Shown here one piece after another: positions 16,541 through 25,920 of a stretch of 38,796 bases of DNA (position 1 is the stretch's first letter; each line of letters starts with the position of its first letter). This stretch comes from an uncultured Lachnospiraceae bacterium (GTDB lineage: Bacteria; Bacillota; Clostridia; Lachnospirales; Lachnospiraceae), in the NCBI GenBank assembly GCA_947172705.1, contig CAMWCA010000032.1, positions 1-38,796 on the forward strand, in the 5' to 3' direction. The notes beneath the pieces were generated by a model. That model searched no databases, was not told the DNA's origin, and was given only the letters and a program-made list of their open reading frames with translations. The translations under genes and the position numbers were made by a program.

Positions 16541-16569
16541 ATTTTACCATAATTTCTCTATATTTTCAA
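16541..16569 (-). promoter_or_regulatory. Promoter of the phosphoglucomutase gene
   Basis: On the minus strand TTGAAA (16564-16569) and TAAAAT (16541-16546), each five of six, are 17 nt apart, and an extended TGG precedes the -10. The -35 lies inside the end of the upstream GT2 gene. Confidence 0.65.
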
Positions 16570-18534
16570 AGCAAAGTCGCTTCTGTCAAGAGAAAAATTT
16601 GGATTATAGTAGGGATCTCCTGCCTTAAGCGCCTTCTCCCACTTTTCCCGGAACTGCCGGGATTCTTTTTCATAGCGCTGCGCCTTTTCCCCATGGTCGT
16701 CCAGCCCCCGGGATACGGATTCAAAATGATACAATTCCGCAAAGGGCGTAAACACGTTTAAATAGCCCTTTTCCCGCAGCTTCAGGCAAAAATCCACATC
16801 ATTTAAAGAAATTGCAAAAGACTCGTCCAGACCGCCCACTTCCGTAAACCGCGCTTTTTTTACCAGAAGACATGCTCCGGTCACCGCTGAGACGTCCTGG
16901 GCATAGCAAAGCCTCCCCATATAGCCCAAATTGTCCCGATGCTGCCCATAATGGCTGTGGCCTGCCGTCCTATGGGCGCCAAGCCCCAAAACCACCCCTG
17001 CATGCTGTATGGTTTTATTGGCATAGTACAGCTTTCCGCCTACTGCCCCCACATCCTCCCGCTGGGCATACATCAAAAGCTCTTCCATCCAGTTAACTGT
17101 GATCACCTGAGTATCGTTATTCAAAAACAGAAGATATTCTCCCTCGGCATGGGATACTCCCAGATTATTGACAGCGGAGTAGTTAAAGTCCCCTTCAAAG
17201 GTTACCAGCTTTACCTTCGGCTCTTCCTTCAGTTCTTCGTAATAATCGAAGATCTCCGGAGAACTGCTTCCGTTTTCCACCACGATGATCTCATAATTTT
17301 CATAGGTAGATCTCTCTAATATAGAAGTAATGCACCGCTTCAAATCCCCTGGGTGATCTTTATTTGGTATGATAATAGAGATCATGGGATCTCCCATAAT
17401 CTGATATCTGATCTTAAAGATGGTCTCAAATGCCCGGGTAGAGGTGATCTGAAAATGCTCATAGCCATGTCTTCTCAAATGATCCGCCACAGCCCCCTTT
17501 GCTGCCTCAATAGCATAAGGCTTTGCCGTAATGTCCGACGCCGTACTGCCCGGATGGCTTCTCCAATAATAGAGAAGCTTGGGCACATGCACCACATGCC
17601 TGGCGCGATCCGTCAGCCGCAGGATCATGTCATGGTCCTGGCTCCCGTCAAAGCGTGAACGGAAAAGCTCCGTGCCATCCAAAAGCTCTCTGGCAAAAAC
17701 ACTGAAATGACAGATATAATTATTTGCCCGCAGATTATCAATAGCGTAGTCAGGCTTAAAGTGCAGTGTCAGCATCTTGTTGATATCCCCGCTTTTAAAG
17801 GTGGTTTCATCACAATATATGTAATCTGCATTTTTCTCATTGATTACTTTTACATATTCATACAAAGCGCTGGGATGAAGCACATCATCATGGTCAAAAA
17901 GACCGATAAACTCTCCCGTTGCCATTTTCAGACACTGATTGGTATTTCCTGAAATCCCTTCATTTTGGATCAGCTTCCGGTACAGAATTCTGTTCTTTCC
18001 ATCCTTCTTCCGGTATTCTTCAACAATTTCTCCCACACGTCCATGCTCTCCATCGGAGCCGTCTGCAAGGCACAGTTCCCAGTTCTCATAGGTCTGGTTT
18101 GTAACCGATTCGATCATTTCTCTCAGAAAAGCCTCCGGCGTATTGTACAAAGGCACCAAAATGCTGATCTTTACCATCCGTTCAAAACGTTCTTCCCTTT
18201 GCCTGCGCGCCTCCTCCGGAGAGGGAAAACTTTTGGTTCCATAGTTTTCTCTCGCCTGCCGTTCAATCTGCTTGTATTTCAGCTTGGAAAAGATTCCCCT
18301 CAGATTGCCGCAATTTTTCACTCTGCTCACCTGACGTAACACAAAATGCATACATTTCCGCAGCGGAGCAGACATTTTCCACAGAGGATTGCTTTTGATC
18401 CTGTTTAATTTAAAATTCAGGTCGTCGCATTTCGCCTCCAGATCCGCCACACGTCCGGCAAGATCTGCATTGCGCAGATGCTCCTTTTCATAGGCTTCCC
18501 GATAATCCACCTCTTTTTTTACTTCACTTTCCAT
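16558..18534 (-). CDS. Bifunctional tandem GT2 glycosyltransferase (WsaF-like)
   Basis: A 658-residue protein with a coiled-coil N-terminus (about 10-50) and two GT-A modules. Module one (about 120-380) has KISILVPLYNTP, GLFDHDDVLHP and YCDETTFKSGD. Module two (about 390-640) has MISIIIPNKDHP, VVENGSSSPE, FNYSAVNNLGV, FLNNDTQVI and SLNDVDFCLKLREKGY. Both modules keep a metal-binding DD or ND pair, so it may add two sugars in turn. Its ATG sits 11 nt inside the previous gene and has GGAGGT before it, indicating coupled translation. Confidence 0.93.
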   Translation of the reverse strand: MESEVKKEVDYREAYEKEHLRNADLAGRVADLEAKCDDLNFKLNRIKSNPLWKMSAPLRKCMHFVLRQVSRVKNCGNLRGIFSKLKYKQIERQARENYGTKSFPSPEEARRQREERFERMVKISILVPLYNTPEAFLREMIESVTNQTYENWELCLADGSDGEHGRVGEIVEEYRKKDGKNRILYRKLIQNEGISGNTNQCLKMATGEFIGLFDHDDVLHPSALYEYVKVINEKNADYIYCDETTFKSGDINKMLTLHFKPDYAIDNLRANNYICHFSVFARELLDGTELFRSRFDGSQDHDMILRLTDRARHVVHVPKLLYYWRSHPGSTASDITAKPYAIEAAKGAVADHLRRHGYEHFQITSTRAFETIFKIRYQIMGDPMISIIIPNKDHPGDLKRCITSILERSTYENYEIIVVENGSSSPEIFDYYEELKEEPKVKLVTFEGDFNYSAVNNLGVSHAEGEYLLFLNNDTQVITVNWMEELLMYAQREDVGAVGGKLYYANKTIQHAGVVLGLGAHRTAGHSHYGQHRDNLGYMGRLCYAQDVSAVTGACLLVKKARFTEVGGLDESFAISLNDVDFCLKLREKGYLNVFTPFAELYHFESVSRGLDDHGEKAQRYEKESRQFREKWEKALKAGDPYYNPNFSLDRSDFALKI

Positions 18535-20788
18535 CTGTGCCTACCTCCAACACCCAATTGCTCCAGTTTACCAGTCTTTGCCGGGAGCACCGGTCTTCCA
18601 CCAGCATTCCAAACTGATATACCCCTGCCGGAATCGCCTTTCTGCGCAGTTTCGCCGTGAATCCAGTTAAATCTACATTTAATTGATCCTTCAGGTTATC
18701 CCTGATATCCTTTCGATAACAATCCTCCACAGCAATCATCCATACTTTCTGATCCTCTTGATTTTTCAACAAAAGCTTCCTTTTATAACATGCGTTATCT
18801 GATCCAATAACAAAGGAATAACCCTGAAAATAGTAGCCCATATCTTCTCCGGACATTTTTTCCTTTCCATTTTCCTGGGAGACCTCCCAGGACACTCCAT
18901 ACTTCCATTTATAAATATCCATGGCGCATTCCATTCCCACCACCAGACATTTATCCTCTCTTGCCCTTTGCATTTCCCTCTCTCCGGGAACCGCCTCCGA
19001 CCATGGCATTTCCAGTGTCACCTGGTATCGGCATGCCGGCGAATACTCTGACTCCAGCATATCTGTGGTCAGATAAGGATGATAATAGGGATCTCTTCCA
19101 TAAAGCGCCTGATGTTTTTGGTATAGCAGATCTTTTTCCCGCAAAAGCCGAAGCTGCTTTTGGGAAGATTCTCCATCCTTCCCCCTGCTCAGGGACTCAT
19201 GATGATAAAACACCACATCATTTCTTACCATATTATAATATCCATGCTCATAAATGGTATAGCATAAATCAACGTCATTAAACGCAACCGCAAGCTCTTC
19301 CCAAAACCCGCCTGCTTCCTCAAAGACCTCTCTGCGCACCATCAGGCACGCTCCTGTTACCCCCAGCATATTGTGGGCGCCTCTGTTCATGCCATAATAG
19401 TGATCTGTTTCGTCATGTAGAAACTGCAGCTTATGGGCAGGTCCTACCCGCAAATTGGTGATTCCTGCGTGTTGAATCACATCCGAGTCAGGATAAAGGA
19501 GCTTTGCCCCCACCGCACCTGCATAGTCCCACAGAACATTTTCCAACATAATATCCATCCATTGAGGACAGATAATCTCCATATCATCATTTAAAAACAA
19601 AAGAACCTCACCCTTTGCATTCTCCGCCCCCAGATTACACATACGGGAAAAATTAAAGTCCATAGGCTGATAAAGATACCTGCATTCCGTCAGCCGGACG
19701 TTCCCTTCTCTCTCTCCACTTCTTTTGCTTAACAGTTTAACCCTGTCTTCTATCTCTCTCCGGTTTTCCTCACAGCTTCCATTGTCCACCAAAATCAGTT
19801 CAAAAGCGCAGTTTGACCTGGTTCTCTCCACCAAAGAGTCCAGACAGTGAAAAAGAACCGCCGGATTATCCTTTGAAGGAATGATGACGGAAAGCAATGG
19901 ACGGCTTTTTTCTTTTTCCTGTATATTATATTTTCTCTTTTCCAGTTCCCATGAGGGCAGTTTCATATCCTTAATTTGTTCATAGCCTGCCTCCTCGCTG
20001 TGATAAAGCACCTGTCGGATATGATACGCCGGTATTTTCCCTTTTTCTGTTCTCTTTTTGTATCCTTTTTCTTCCTGAAGCAGATCATAGAAGAGAAAAT
20101 ACAAGAGCCCTCTGCCATCTTCTTTTGTCTGCTCCGCCATATGATACCAGGCTTCTATTACCCCGTCCGCCCTACAGCGCATATAAATATCTCTCAGCGC
20201 TTCTGTCCTCACCGCCGCCAATCCGCCAAAATAAAAACAGGACAAAAACCGATCCGGCGACCAGTCCGGTTTCAGCCATGGCTCCACTCTGACGCCATCC
20301 CTGCACACATCTTCATCTCCGTAAACCAAGGGCAAATTTTCATTCTCACGAAAACACGCATCGATCAGCCCCAGGGCAAATTTACTTATCGTTCCCGGAT
20401 AAAAACGCAGCAGTAACACTTCCGGAAGCCCCCACCGCATGAAATCTTCCATTTTTCTTCCGAAAAGTTCCGCCGAAACCAATAAATATTGCTTTTTTTC
20501 TTTCCTTTGACCATGATCGCTCACAAATTCCAGGATATGACAGTCCTCGTCAAATTTTGAAGGATTTCCACCATTTTCCACTTTATCCCTGCCAGATTGC
20601 ACCCGTTCCCAATCATTTATCAGACATCTATCAAACGGCAGAGAAATCGCGTTATCAATTGGCAGGTTTTTCTCCTGTTGTCTAATCCAACTATCGTAAT
20701 TTAGATTTTTTGCTTCAACCTCTTTTTTATATGCCTTATGCTGTTGTTCCATCAATATTTTCTTTACGCTTCGTTTCAAATAATCCAC
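18524..20788 (-). CDS. Large GT2 glycosyltransferase with degenerate first module
   Basis: A 754-residue protein with a GTG start that has GGAG 8 nt upstream. The first about 290 residues keep only the second half of a GT2 module: PLVYGDEDVCRDG and LKPDWSPDRFLSCFYFG are visible, but no IPVYN-like nucleotide strand precedes them. A complete GT-A module follows (about 295-580), with LLSVIIPSKDNP, LVDNGSCEENR, FNFSRMCNLGAENA, FLNDDMEII and AFNDVDLCYTIYEHGY. The last about 150 residues form a beta-rich domain of unknown role. It is probably a chain-extending transferase for the same polymer. Confidence 0.9.
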   Translation of the reverse strand: MDYLKRSVKKILMEQQHKAYKKEVEAKNLNYDSWIRQQEKNLPIDNAISLPFDRCLINDWERVQSGRDKVENGGNPSKFDEDCHILEFVSDHGQRKEKKQYLLVSAELFGRKMEDFMRWGLPEVLLLRFYPGTISKFALGLIDACFRENENLPLVYGDEDVCRDGVRVEPWLKPDWSPDRFLSCFYFGGLAAVRTEALRDIYMRCRADGVIEAWYHMAEQTKEDGRGLLYFLFYDLLQEEKGYKKRTEKGKIPAYHIRQVLYHSEEAGYEQIKDMKLPSWELEKRKYNIQEKEKSRPLLSVIIPSKDNPAVLFHCLDSLVERTRSNCAFELILVDNGSCEENRREIEDRVKLLSKRSGEREGNVRLTECRYLYQPMDFNFSRMCNLGAENAKGEVLLFLNDDMEIICPQWMDIMLENVLWDYAGAVGAKLLYPDSDVIQHAGITNLRVGPAHKLQFLHDETDHYYGMNRGAHNMLGVTGACLMVRREVFEEAGGFWEELAVAFNDVDLCYTIYEHGYYNMVRNDVVFYHHESLSRGKDGESSQKQLRLLREKDLLYQKHQALYGRDPYYHPYLTTDMLESEYSPACRYQVTLEMPWSEAVPGEREMQRAREDKCLVVGMECAMDIYKWKYGVSWEVSQENGKEKMSGEDMGYYFQGYSFVIGSDNACYKRKLLLKNQEDQKVWMIAVEDCYRKDIRDNLKDQLNVDLTGFTAKLRRKAIPAGVYQFGMLVEDRCSRQRLVNWSNWVLEVGTDGK

Positions 20789-20810
20789 TTTTTTTCTCCA
20801 TAAGCTTTCA

Positions 20811-22916
20811 TCAGAAAATCTTTTTAATGGAAGAGATTACATCCTTCGCCGTTTCCGGAGAGACAGGGGTCATCTCTGCTTTAAAAGAAAGCACATTTTC
20901 ACCTGCCATAGGAAGCTGGGATACTTTAATAATCAGGTTAGGGTCTTGGGTTTCAAAAATGTAACAGCCTGCCTTGACAATTCTTCCGTTGCTCTCTATA
21001 TATTTCTTTTGAAGGGGAACCGGCATTCCGTTAAGGGACAATTCCGTAAGCTTCAGCATACAGGAATGATCGGCAGGATCAATTCTCAGGGTCTTCACAT
21101 TCCCGTCCAGAGAGATCTCAGCCTCTATTTTATCTTTCCCCACATATATATCCGGCATGTAAATGGAGTTTTCTTCGCTAAAGCCGCTGCCATAATCATA
21201 ATAAATCTGGATTCTCTCATCCAGGATTTCCTGAAGGCGGCGTTCCATAAGGAGCTTGGGGTCTATGCTGTAAGTGCCCAGCATGGCTCTGATCTCCCCC
21301 ATGGATCTTCGTTTTCCGGTTACCTGCTTTTGGAATTTTTTCTCCTTCTCCCGATATTCCTCCGCCATCTGCTGGTTGATTCCCAGTTTTTTCATAATTA
21401 ATTCAAGATTTAACTTATTTCTCTTTTCTTCTTCCAAAACATAGCAATAAACAGCGCGAAATGCAAGCTCCTGAGAAGAGATCCTTTGGTTTACGGTCCA
21501 TTCATAATCGATCAGCGTCCAACGATCCCCGTCTACAAGAATATTGGCAAAAATCAGGTCGTAATCTGCAACATCCTGATCCTCTCCATAGGAGATCAAT
21601 TCATAGTATCTGTCAAAAAGCCGGTAAAATCCCTCCATATCCTCTTTTTCCAAACACTGATCCAAAAGTTCTTCCAGAGTAACACCGGGTTCAAAGGGAA
21701 ATTCCGCATAGCAGCCGTCCTCCCCAAGACGGCATGGATTAATGGTAAGCCCGCTTCCCTGATATCTCTCCTGCAGGCGCTGCCAGGAATCCCACATTCC
21801 TTTTATATGTGCCTTTGCCTGGCTGTTTAAGGGAACCTTCCGTACCGCCTTACCATTGGGAGTCTCCACAATTTCCGTTCTCAGCGCATATTCTCCTCCC
21901 CTGTCGTTGGAATACTTTACATAGCAGGTATCCGGCGTTCTGCCGATAATTGCCAGGTAAGAGTTGGAAAAAATGTCAAAAAGCCCATCCTTCACAATTC
22001 CATCAAACACATATTTTTCATTAAAAAGCACCATTCTGTCCCGATCAAAATTACGCATGTTATCGGTCAGCTCTCCCACATGCGGTAATCTTTGGTCAGA
22101 AAAGATGGTGGTAGGAAATTTGTAATCAGGATAGGGATAATAGAAAGCATAGCGCTCCACGCCGCAGTTATGAAAGATCTCTTCCAGCCCGGGTCTTGTA
22201 AAGGTTCGGGCGCTTCCTCCCTCCGGATACCCTTCCAGACCGCTAAAGTAGGTTCCCACATGATCTTCCTTGCATCCTGCCCAATATTTCAGTCCCAATC
22301 TGTTCTCTATGGCAATTACAATACAGCCGTCTTTTTTCACGTGCTTCATCATGATCTTTAAGAAATCTTCATAGGGGGTATGGGTATGGATATAGGACTG
22401 ACCATATTCAAATACGCCGATCATACAGGCAAAATCATAATCCTCCGGCAGGGTAGGTTCAATATCACTGAAATTACCCACATGAATTTCAATATTGTCA
22501 CGCTCCTGATTCCGATAGGCATTGATATGGCTTCTTTGGGCAGATAAATCAACGCAGGTCACATGTCCCGCCTTCTGTGAAAGCTTTTCCGTAATAGCGC
22601 CGCAGCCTGAACCGACCTCAAGCACCTTATCCCCTGCCTGAATGGGAAGCCAGTCCACAATATTTCCTCTCAGGGGAGATAAGTGATAAAGAATCGGCCA
22701 GCTTTTTTTCTCTTCAATGATTCGGGGGTATTCTACAGGGGAAGCATTTTTTACGATAGAAAGGAGCTCTTCCTCCACCATTCCGTCACTGTACAGATCT
22801 TCCCCCGGGTAATATTCATAATTTAAATCTACATTTCCTATTTTTACCGGAAGCTTCTTAAGCAACTCTTCTTCTTTTAAATGAATAGGTGTGGGTCTTC
22901 CTTTATTTTCACTCAT
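20811..22916 (-). CDS. Methyltransferase with kinase-like domain, WbdD-like
   Basis: A 701-residue soluble protein. Residues 90-250 form a class I SAM methyltransferase: VLEVGSGCGAIT (98-109) is motif I, VTCVDLS binds the ribose, and IGVFEYGQ follows. Residues about 315-480 look like a degenerate protein-kinase/APH fold: FPFEPGVTLEELL resembles a hinge, Asp453 with Asn458 (YDLIFANIL) and Asp470-Glu472 (LIDYEW) occupy the catalytic and metal positions. A short charged helical stretch and a beta-rich tail end it. E. coli WbdD has the same order and caps the O9a polymer with phosphate and methyl. It lies next to wzt, as WbdD does. The kinase assignment is a family inference; the methyltransferase is clear. 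Confidence 0.8.
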   Translation of the reverse strand: MSENKGRPTPIHLKEEELLKKLPVKIGNVDLNYEYYPGEDLYSDGMVEEELLSIVKNASPVEYPRIIEEKKSWPILYHLSPLRGNIVDWLPIQAGDKVLEVGSGCGAITEKLSQKAGHVTCVDLSAQRSHINAYRNQERDNIEIHVGNFSDIEPTLPEDYDFACMIGVFEYGQSYIHTHTPYEDFLKIMMKHVKKDGCIVIAIENRLGLKYWAGCKEDHVGTYFSGLEGYPEGGSARTFTRPGLEEIFHNCGVERYAFYYPYPDYKFPTTIFSDQRLPHVGELTDNMRNFDRDRMVLFNEKYVFDGIVKDGLFDIFSNSYLAIIGRTPDTCYVKYSNDRGGEYALRTEIVETPNGKAVRKVPLNSQAKAHIKGMWDSWQRLQERYQGSGLTINPCRLGEDGCYAEFPFEPGVTLEELLDQCLEKEDMEGFYRLFDRYYELISYGEDQDVADYDLIFANILVDGDRWTLIDYEWTVNQRISSQELAFRAVYCYVLEEEKRNKLNLELIMKKLGINQQMAEEYREKEKKFQKQVTGKRRSMGEIRAMLGTYSIDPKLLMERRLQEILDERIQIYYDYGSGFSEENSIYMPDIYVGKDKIEAEISLDGNVKTLRIDPADHSCMLKLTELSLNGMPVPLQKKYIESNGRIVKAGCYIFETQDPNLIIKVSQLPMAGENVLSFKAEMTPVSPETAKDVISSIKKIF

Positions 22917-22931
22917 GAACCCGATCCTTTC

Positions 22932-24188
22932 TTACTGCTCATCTGTAATCTTTATAACGGAATTGGTATCATAGTATCCCACCGTATCCTTGTCCGATAT
23001 GACCGTCAGGTTCAGCACATCATATAAACGGTGGTATACCTGAAAATCTTCCTTTTCATATCCCGTCACCCCCAGCGAAAGGAGATACTCTCCTCCCTGG
23101 AGATCCAACTTCTGGGTAAAGGCGATATGCTTAACGCTTCCGGCTTTCACCGGCTCCAAAAATGCCTTTTCCACCATGGTATTGGTTCCGGTGATCTCCA
23201 CCCCTTTGATATTCTTGATGGTAAAGGCAAAGATCGGTTCACTGATATCCGCCTGAAAACGCACTGTCATATGTATACAGCACTCCCCGCCCTTTAAAAC
23301 GGCGCTGCAACGTCTGCCAGCCTCATCTGTCACATAATAATCCTCAATCACCGCATCCCTGGTGCCATACTCCAGAAGCTCCGGATTCACAGGCTGCTCC
23401 TCCGTCACCGGTTCTGCTTCTTCCTCCTCTTCCTCAGGCAGGGGATATTGCCCCACCAGCACCTGTTTATATGCGTCTATCATTTCCTTGGGAGAACCTT
23501 CCCCCAGCTTGATCCCCTGATTTAACAGCACAACTCTGTCACAATATTTGCTGATGCTGCTCAGATCATGGCTTACAAACACGATGGTCTTACCCATTTT
23601 CTTAAATTCTTCAAATTTATGGTAGCATTTTGCCTGAAAGAACACATCCCCCACAGACAAAGCCTCATCCACAATCAAGATCTCCGGATCAATATTGATC
23701 GCCACTGCAAATGCAAGTCTCACAAACATACCGCTGGAGTACGTCTTTACAGGCTGATATACATAATCTCCAATGTCTGCAAACTCCAGAATATCGTCCA
23801 TTCTCTCGTCAATTTCTTTTTGGGAAAAGCCGATCATGGTACCGTTTAAGTAAACATTCTCGATTCCATTATACTCCATATTAAAGCCTGCCCCCAGCTC
23901 CAGAAGCGCCGAGATACGACCGTCTACCTGCACAGAGCCTTTGGTTGCATTCAAAACACCTGTTATTATTTTAAGAATAGTGGATTTGCCCGAGCCATTG
24001 GTTCCAATAATCCCAATCGTTTCACCCTGGTATATGGTCATATCCACGCCTTTTAAGGCAAAATGCTCTTTATAGCACTTTCTGCCCGAAAGCCCCAAGG
24101 CCTCCTTCAACCTGTCCGAAGGTTTGTCGTACAGCTTGTACGCCTTTTCCAGCCCCTTTACCTGTATGGCAATCTTTCTTTCATCCAT
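22932..24188 (-). CDS. wzt: Polysaccharide ABC exporter ATPase with C-terminal carbohydrate-binding domain
   Basis: A 418-residue protein. The ATPase (1-245) has Walker A GTNGSGKST (62-70), signature YSSGMFVRLAFA, Walker B EILIVDEAL and switch His in VSHDLS. A Glu-rich linker (about 250-265) leads to a C-terminal beta-sandwich (about 270-418), with AFTIKNIKGVEITGTN, like the Wzt C-terminal domain. In E. coli O9a that domain binds the capped end of the glycan and licenses export. TagH-type teichoic-acid ATPases have other C-termini. Start by AGGAGAACATATAG before the ATG. With the wzm gene it makes the complete exporter. Confidence 0.93.
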   Translation of the reverse strand: MDERKIAIQVKGLEKAYKLYDKPSDRLKEALGLSGRKCYKEHFALKGVDMTIYQGETIGIIGTNGSGKSTILKIITGVLNATKGSVQVDGRISALLELGAGFNMEYNGIENVYLNGTMIGFSQKEIDERMDDILEFADIGDYVYQPVKTYSSGMFVRLAFAVAINIDPEILIVDEALSVGDVFFQAKCYHKFEEFKKMGKTIVFVSHDLSSISKYCDRVVLLNQGIKLGEGSPKEMIDAYKQVLVGQYPLPEEEEEEAEPVTEEQPVNPELLEYGTRDAVIEDYYVTDEAGRRCSAVLKGGECCIHMTVRFQADISEPIFAFTIKNIKGVEITGTNTMVEKAFLEPVKAGSVKHIAFTQKLDLQGGEYLLSLGVTGYEKEDFQVYHRLYDVLNLTVISDKDTVGYYDTNSVIKITDEQ

Positions 24189-24248
24189 CTATATGTTCTC
24201 CTGCCATTGCCCTGCCATGCTCCGTTTTGCAGCCTGACAAAATCTTGA

Positions 24249-25280
24249 TCATAAAACATCCGCAAAATGCACCTTTAATCTCTTGAAGATCAGCGATCCA
24301 ATACAAAACAAAGTGACGGTAAAAATCCAAAAATAAGTAGAGGAATAAAAATGTTCAAAAAACCATTCATCGCCGTAAATGGCATTTCTATAACCATTTA
24401 CAATATAAACCAGCGGATTCAGCTTAAAGAGCGTAATCAGTTTATCATTGTTGAGCATATCAATGTTCCACAAAATAGGCGTTGCCCACATGCCTACCTG
24501 CAGTCCAATATTGATGATCTGGGCAAGATCCCTGAAAAACACCACGATCGCACAACTGCAATAGCTCATAGCAAGCACCAGCACAAAAAGGCAAAAGCTG
24601 TAGTAAATCACCTGAGTGGTATAGATATTGGGATAATAGCCGTAAAATGCCGCCACTACCAAAAGCACAACCACAAAGAAAAGATGGATAAAGGTGGCGG
24701 CGATCAGCTTAATAATCGGAAGTATGCTGATATTAAACACTACCTTTTTTACCAGATAACTGTACTCAAGGAGCGCATTGGTTCCATTTGTGATCGCCTC
24801 AGAAAAATAAAACCAGGGCACCAGCCCTGCCGTAAGGTATAAAACATAGGGAACCTCCACGCCGCTTGCCACCAGCTGGCTTCTGGTTTGAAACACCCGG
24901 TCAAAAACGATCCAGTACATCAGCACTGTGACCACAGGCTGCACCAGCGCCCATAGAAATCCAAGATAAGAACCGGCATAACGTTTTTTAAAATCGTTTT
25001 TGGCAAGCTTCCAGATCAGTTCCCGGCTCTGCAATAATTCCCTGGGAATAATGAACATTCTGTCATAATAAAGCCCGAAAATAATGCAGGCAAGCGCAAG
25101 CAGGGCACAGGCGCAAAACTTTTTCAAATTCTCCGTATGCTGATCCAGCGCCAGTGGGTTATTGTGCAGCAACACCATAACAGCTACCAGCATACAAACT
25201 CCATAAAATATTCCGATTCCCAGAGGCTTGGGCAGCTTTTTCAGTTCCAGCGGCTTTTTCTCTTTTCCCTTGTCCTTCAT
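24249..25280 (-). CDS. wzm: Polysaccharide ABC exporter permease
   Basis: A 343-residue ABC-2 type permease. The domain starts near LIWKLAKNDFKKRYAGSYLGFLWALVQP, shortened here as KNDFKKRYAGSYLG, and contains about six membrane helices and the NPLVYIVNGYRNAIYG segment. It carries an unusual extra N-terminal part of about 85 residues with two predicted membrane helices (about 12-35 and 50-70). The start at 25280 follows AGGTAAGC; the ORF is open 16 more codons, into rfbC. Only two bases separate the rfbC stop from this ATG, so the two genes are coupled. It forms the channel for undecaprenyl-linked glycan with Wzt. Confidence 0.92.
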   Translation of the reverse strand: MKDKGKEKKPLELKKLPKPLGIGIFYGVCMLVAVMVLLHNNPLALDQHTENLKKFCACALLALACIIFGLYYDRMFIIPRELLQSRELIWKLAKNDFKKRYAGSYLGFLWALVQPVVTVLMYWIVFDRVFQTRSQLVASGVEVPYVLYLTAGLVPWFYFSEAITNGTNALLEYSYLVKKVVFNISILPIIKLIAATFIHLFFVVVLLVVAAFYGYYPNIYTTQVIYYSFCLFVLVLAMSYCSCAIVVFFRDLAQIINIGLQVGMWATPILWNIDMLNNDKLITLFKLNPLVYIVNGYRNAIYGDEWFFEHFYSSTYFWIFTVTLFCIGSLIFKRLKVHFADVL

Positions 25281-25282
25281 GC

Positions 25283-25861
25283 TTACCTGATCTTTCTGCT
25301 TTCTGTATATTCTTTGATGCCGTCCCAATTTTTATCCTTGTCAGACATGATCAATTCCGTTCCCGGCGCAACAGGCCATTCCACTCCGATCTCCGGGTCA
25401 TCAAATCGAATTCCCCCTTCATCGTTGGGATGGTAAAAATCTGTGCATTTGTACGCAAACTCTGCGTAATCTGACAATACCACAAAGCCATGAGCGAAAT
25501 TTTTCGGAATGAAAAACTGTTTCTTATTTTCCGCTGATAATATCACCCCATGCCATTTTCCGTAAGTGGATGAGCCGGGCCTTAAATCCACTGCAACATC
25601 AAACACTTCCCCTGAAATCACCCTTACCAGCTTGTCCTGGGGATAGTTGATCTGGAAATGCAGTCCTCTCAGAACATTCTTAACCGAGGAAGACTGGTTA
25701 TCCTGTACAAAGATCTGATCAATTCCCGCTTCCTTATAATCATTATAATGATAGGTTTCCATAAAATATCCCCGTGCGTCCCCAAAGACAGCGGGGGTAA
25801 TTATTTTCAGTCCTTCAATCTCACATGTTTCTACCGTTATTTTGCCCATTTCCGCAACCAT
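25283..25861 (-). CDS. rfbC: dTDP-4-dehydrorhamnose 3,5-epimerase
   Basis: A 192-residue cupin epimerase, the third enzyme of dTDP-L-rhamnose synthesis. ARGYFMETYHYNDY, the catalytic His in LRGLHFQ, the Asp in DVAVDLRPGSSTYGKW and FAHGFVVLSD are present. Normal length. The start is uncertain: 25861 has AAAGG almost touching the ATG, and 25849 (MGKITV) is the other candidate. It follows rfbA by 59 nt, and the gap has a hairpin. Confidence 0.95.
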   Translation of the reverse strand: MVAEMGKITVETCEIEGLKIITPAVFGDARGYFMETYHYNDYKEAGIDQIFVQDNQSSSVKNVLRGLHFQINYPQDKLVRVISGEVFDVAVDLRPGSSTYGKWHGVILSAENKKQFFIPKNFAHGFVVLSDYAEFAYKCTDFYHPNDEGGIRFDDPEIGVEWPVAPGTELIMSDKDKNWDGIKEYTESRKIR

Positions 25862-25871
25862 ACCTTTCCAT

Positions 25872-25890
25872 TGTCCGGATTCCCCGGACA
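25872..25890 (-). promoter_or_regulatory. Hairpin between rfbA and rfbC
   Basis: TGTCCGG and CCGGACA make a perfect 7-bp stem with a 5-nt loop, right before the rfbC ribosome binding site. There is no T-run, so it is not a terminator; it may affect translation or mRNA stability. Confidence 0.4.
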
Positions 25891-25920
25891 GATTTTGTTA
25901 TCGTAAATCCCTCGGGCATC

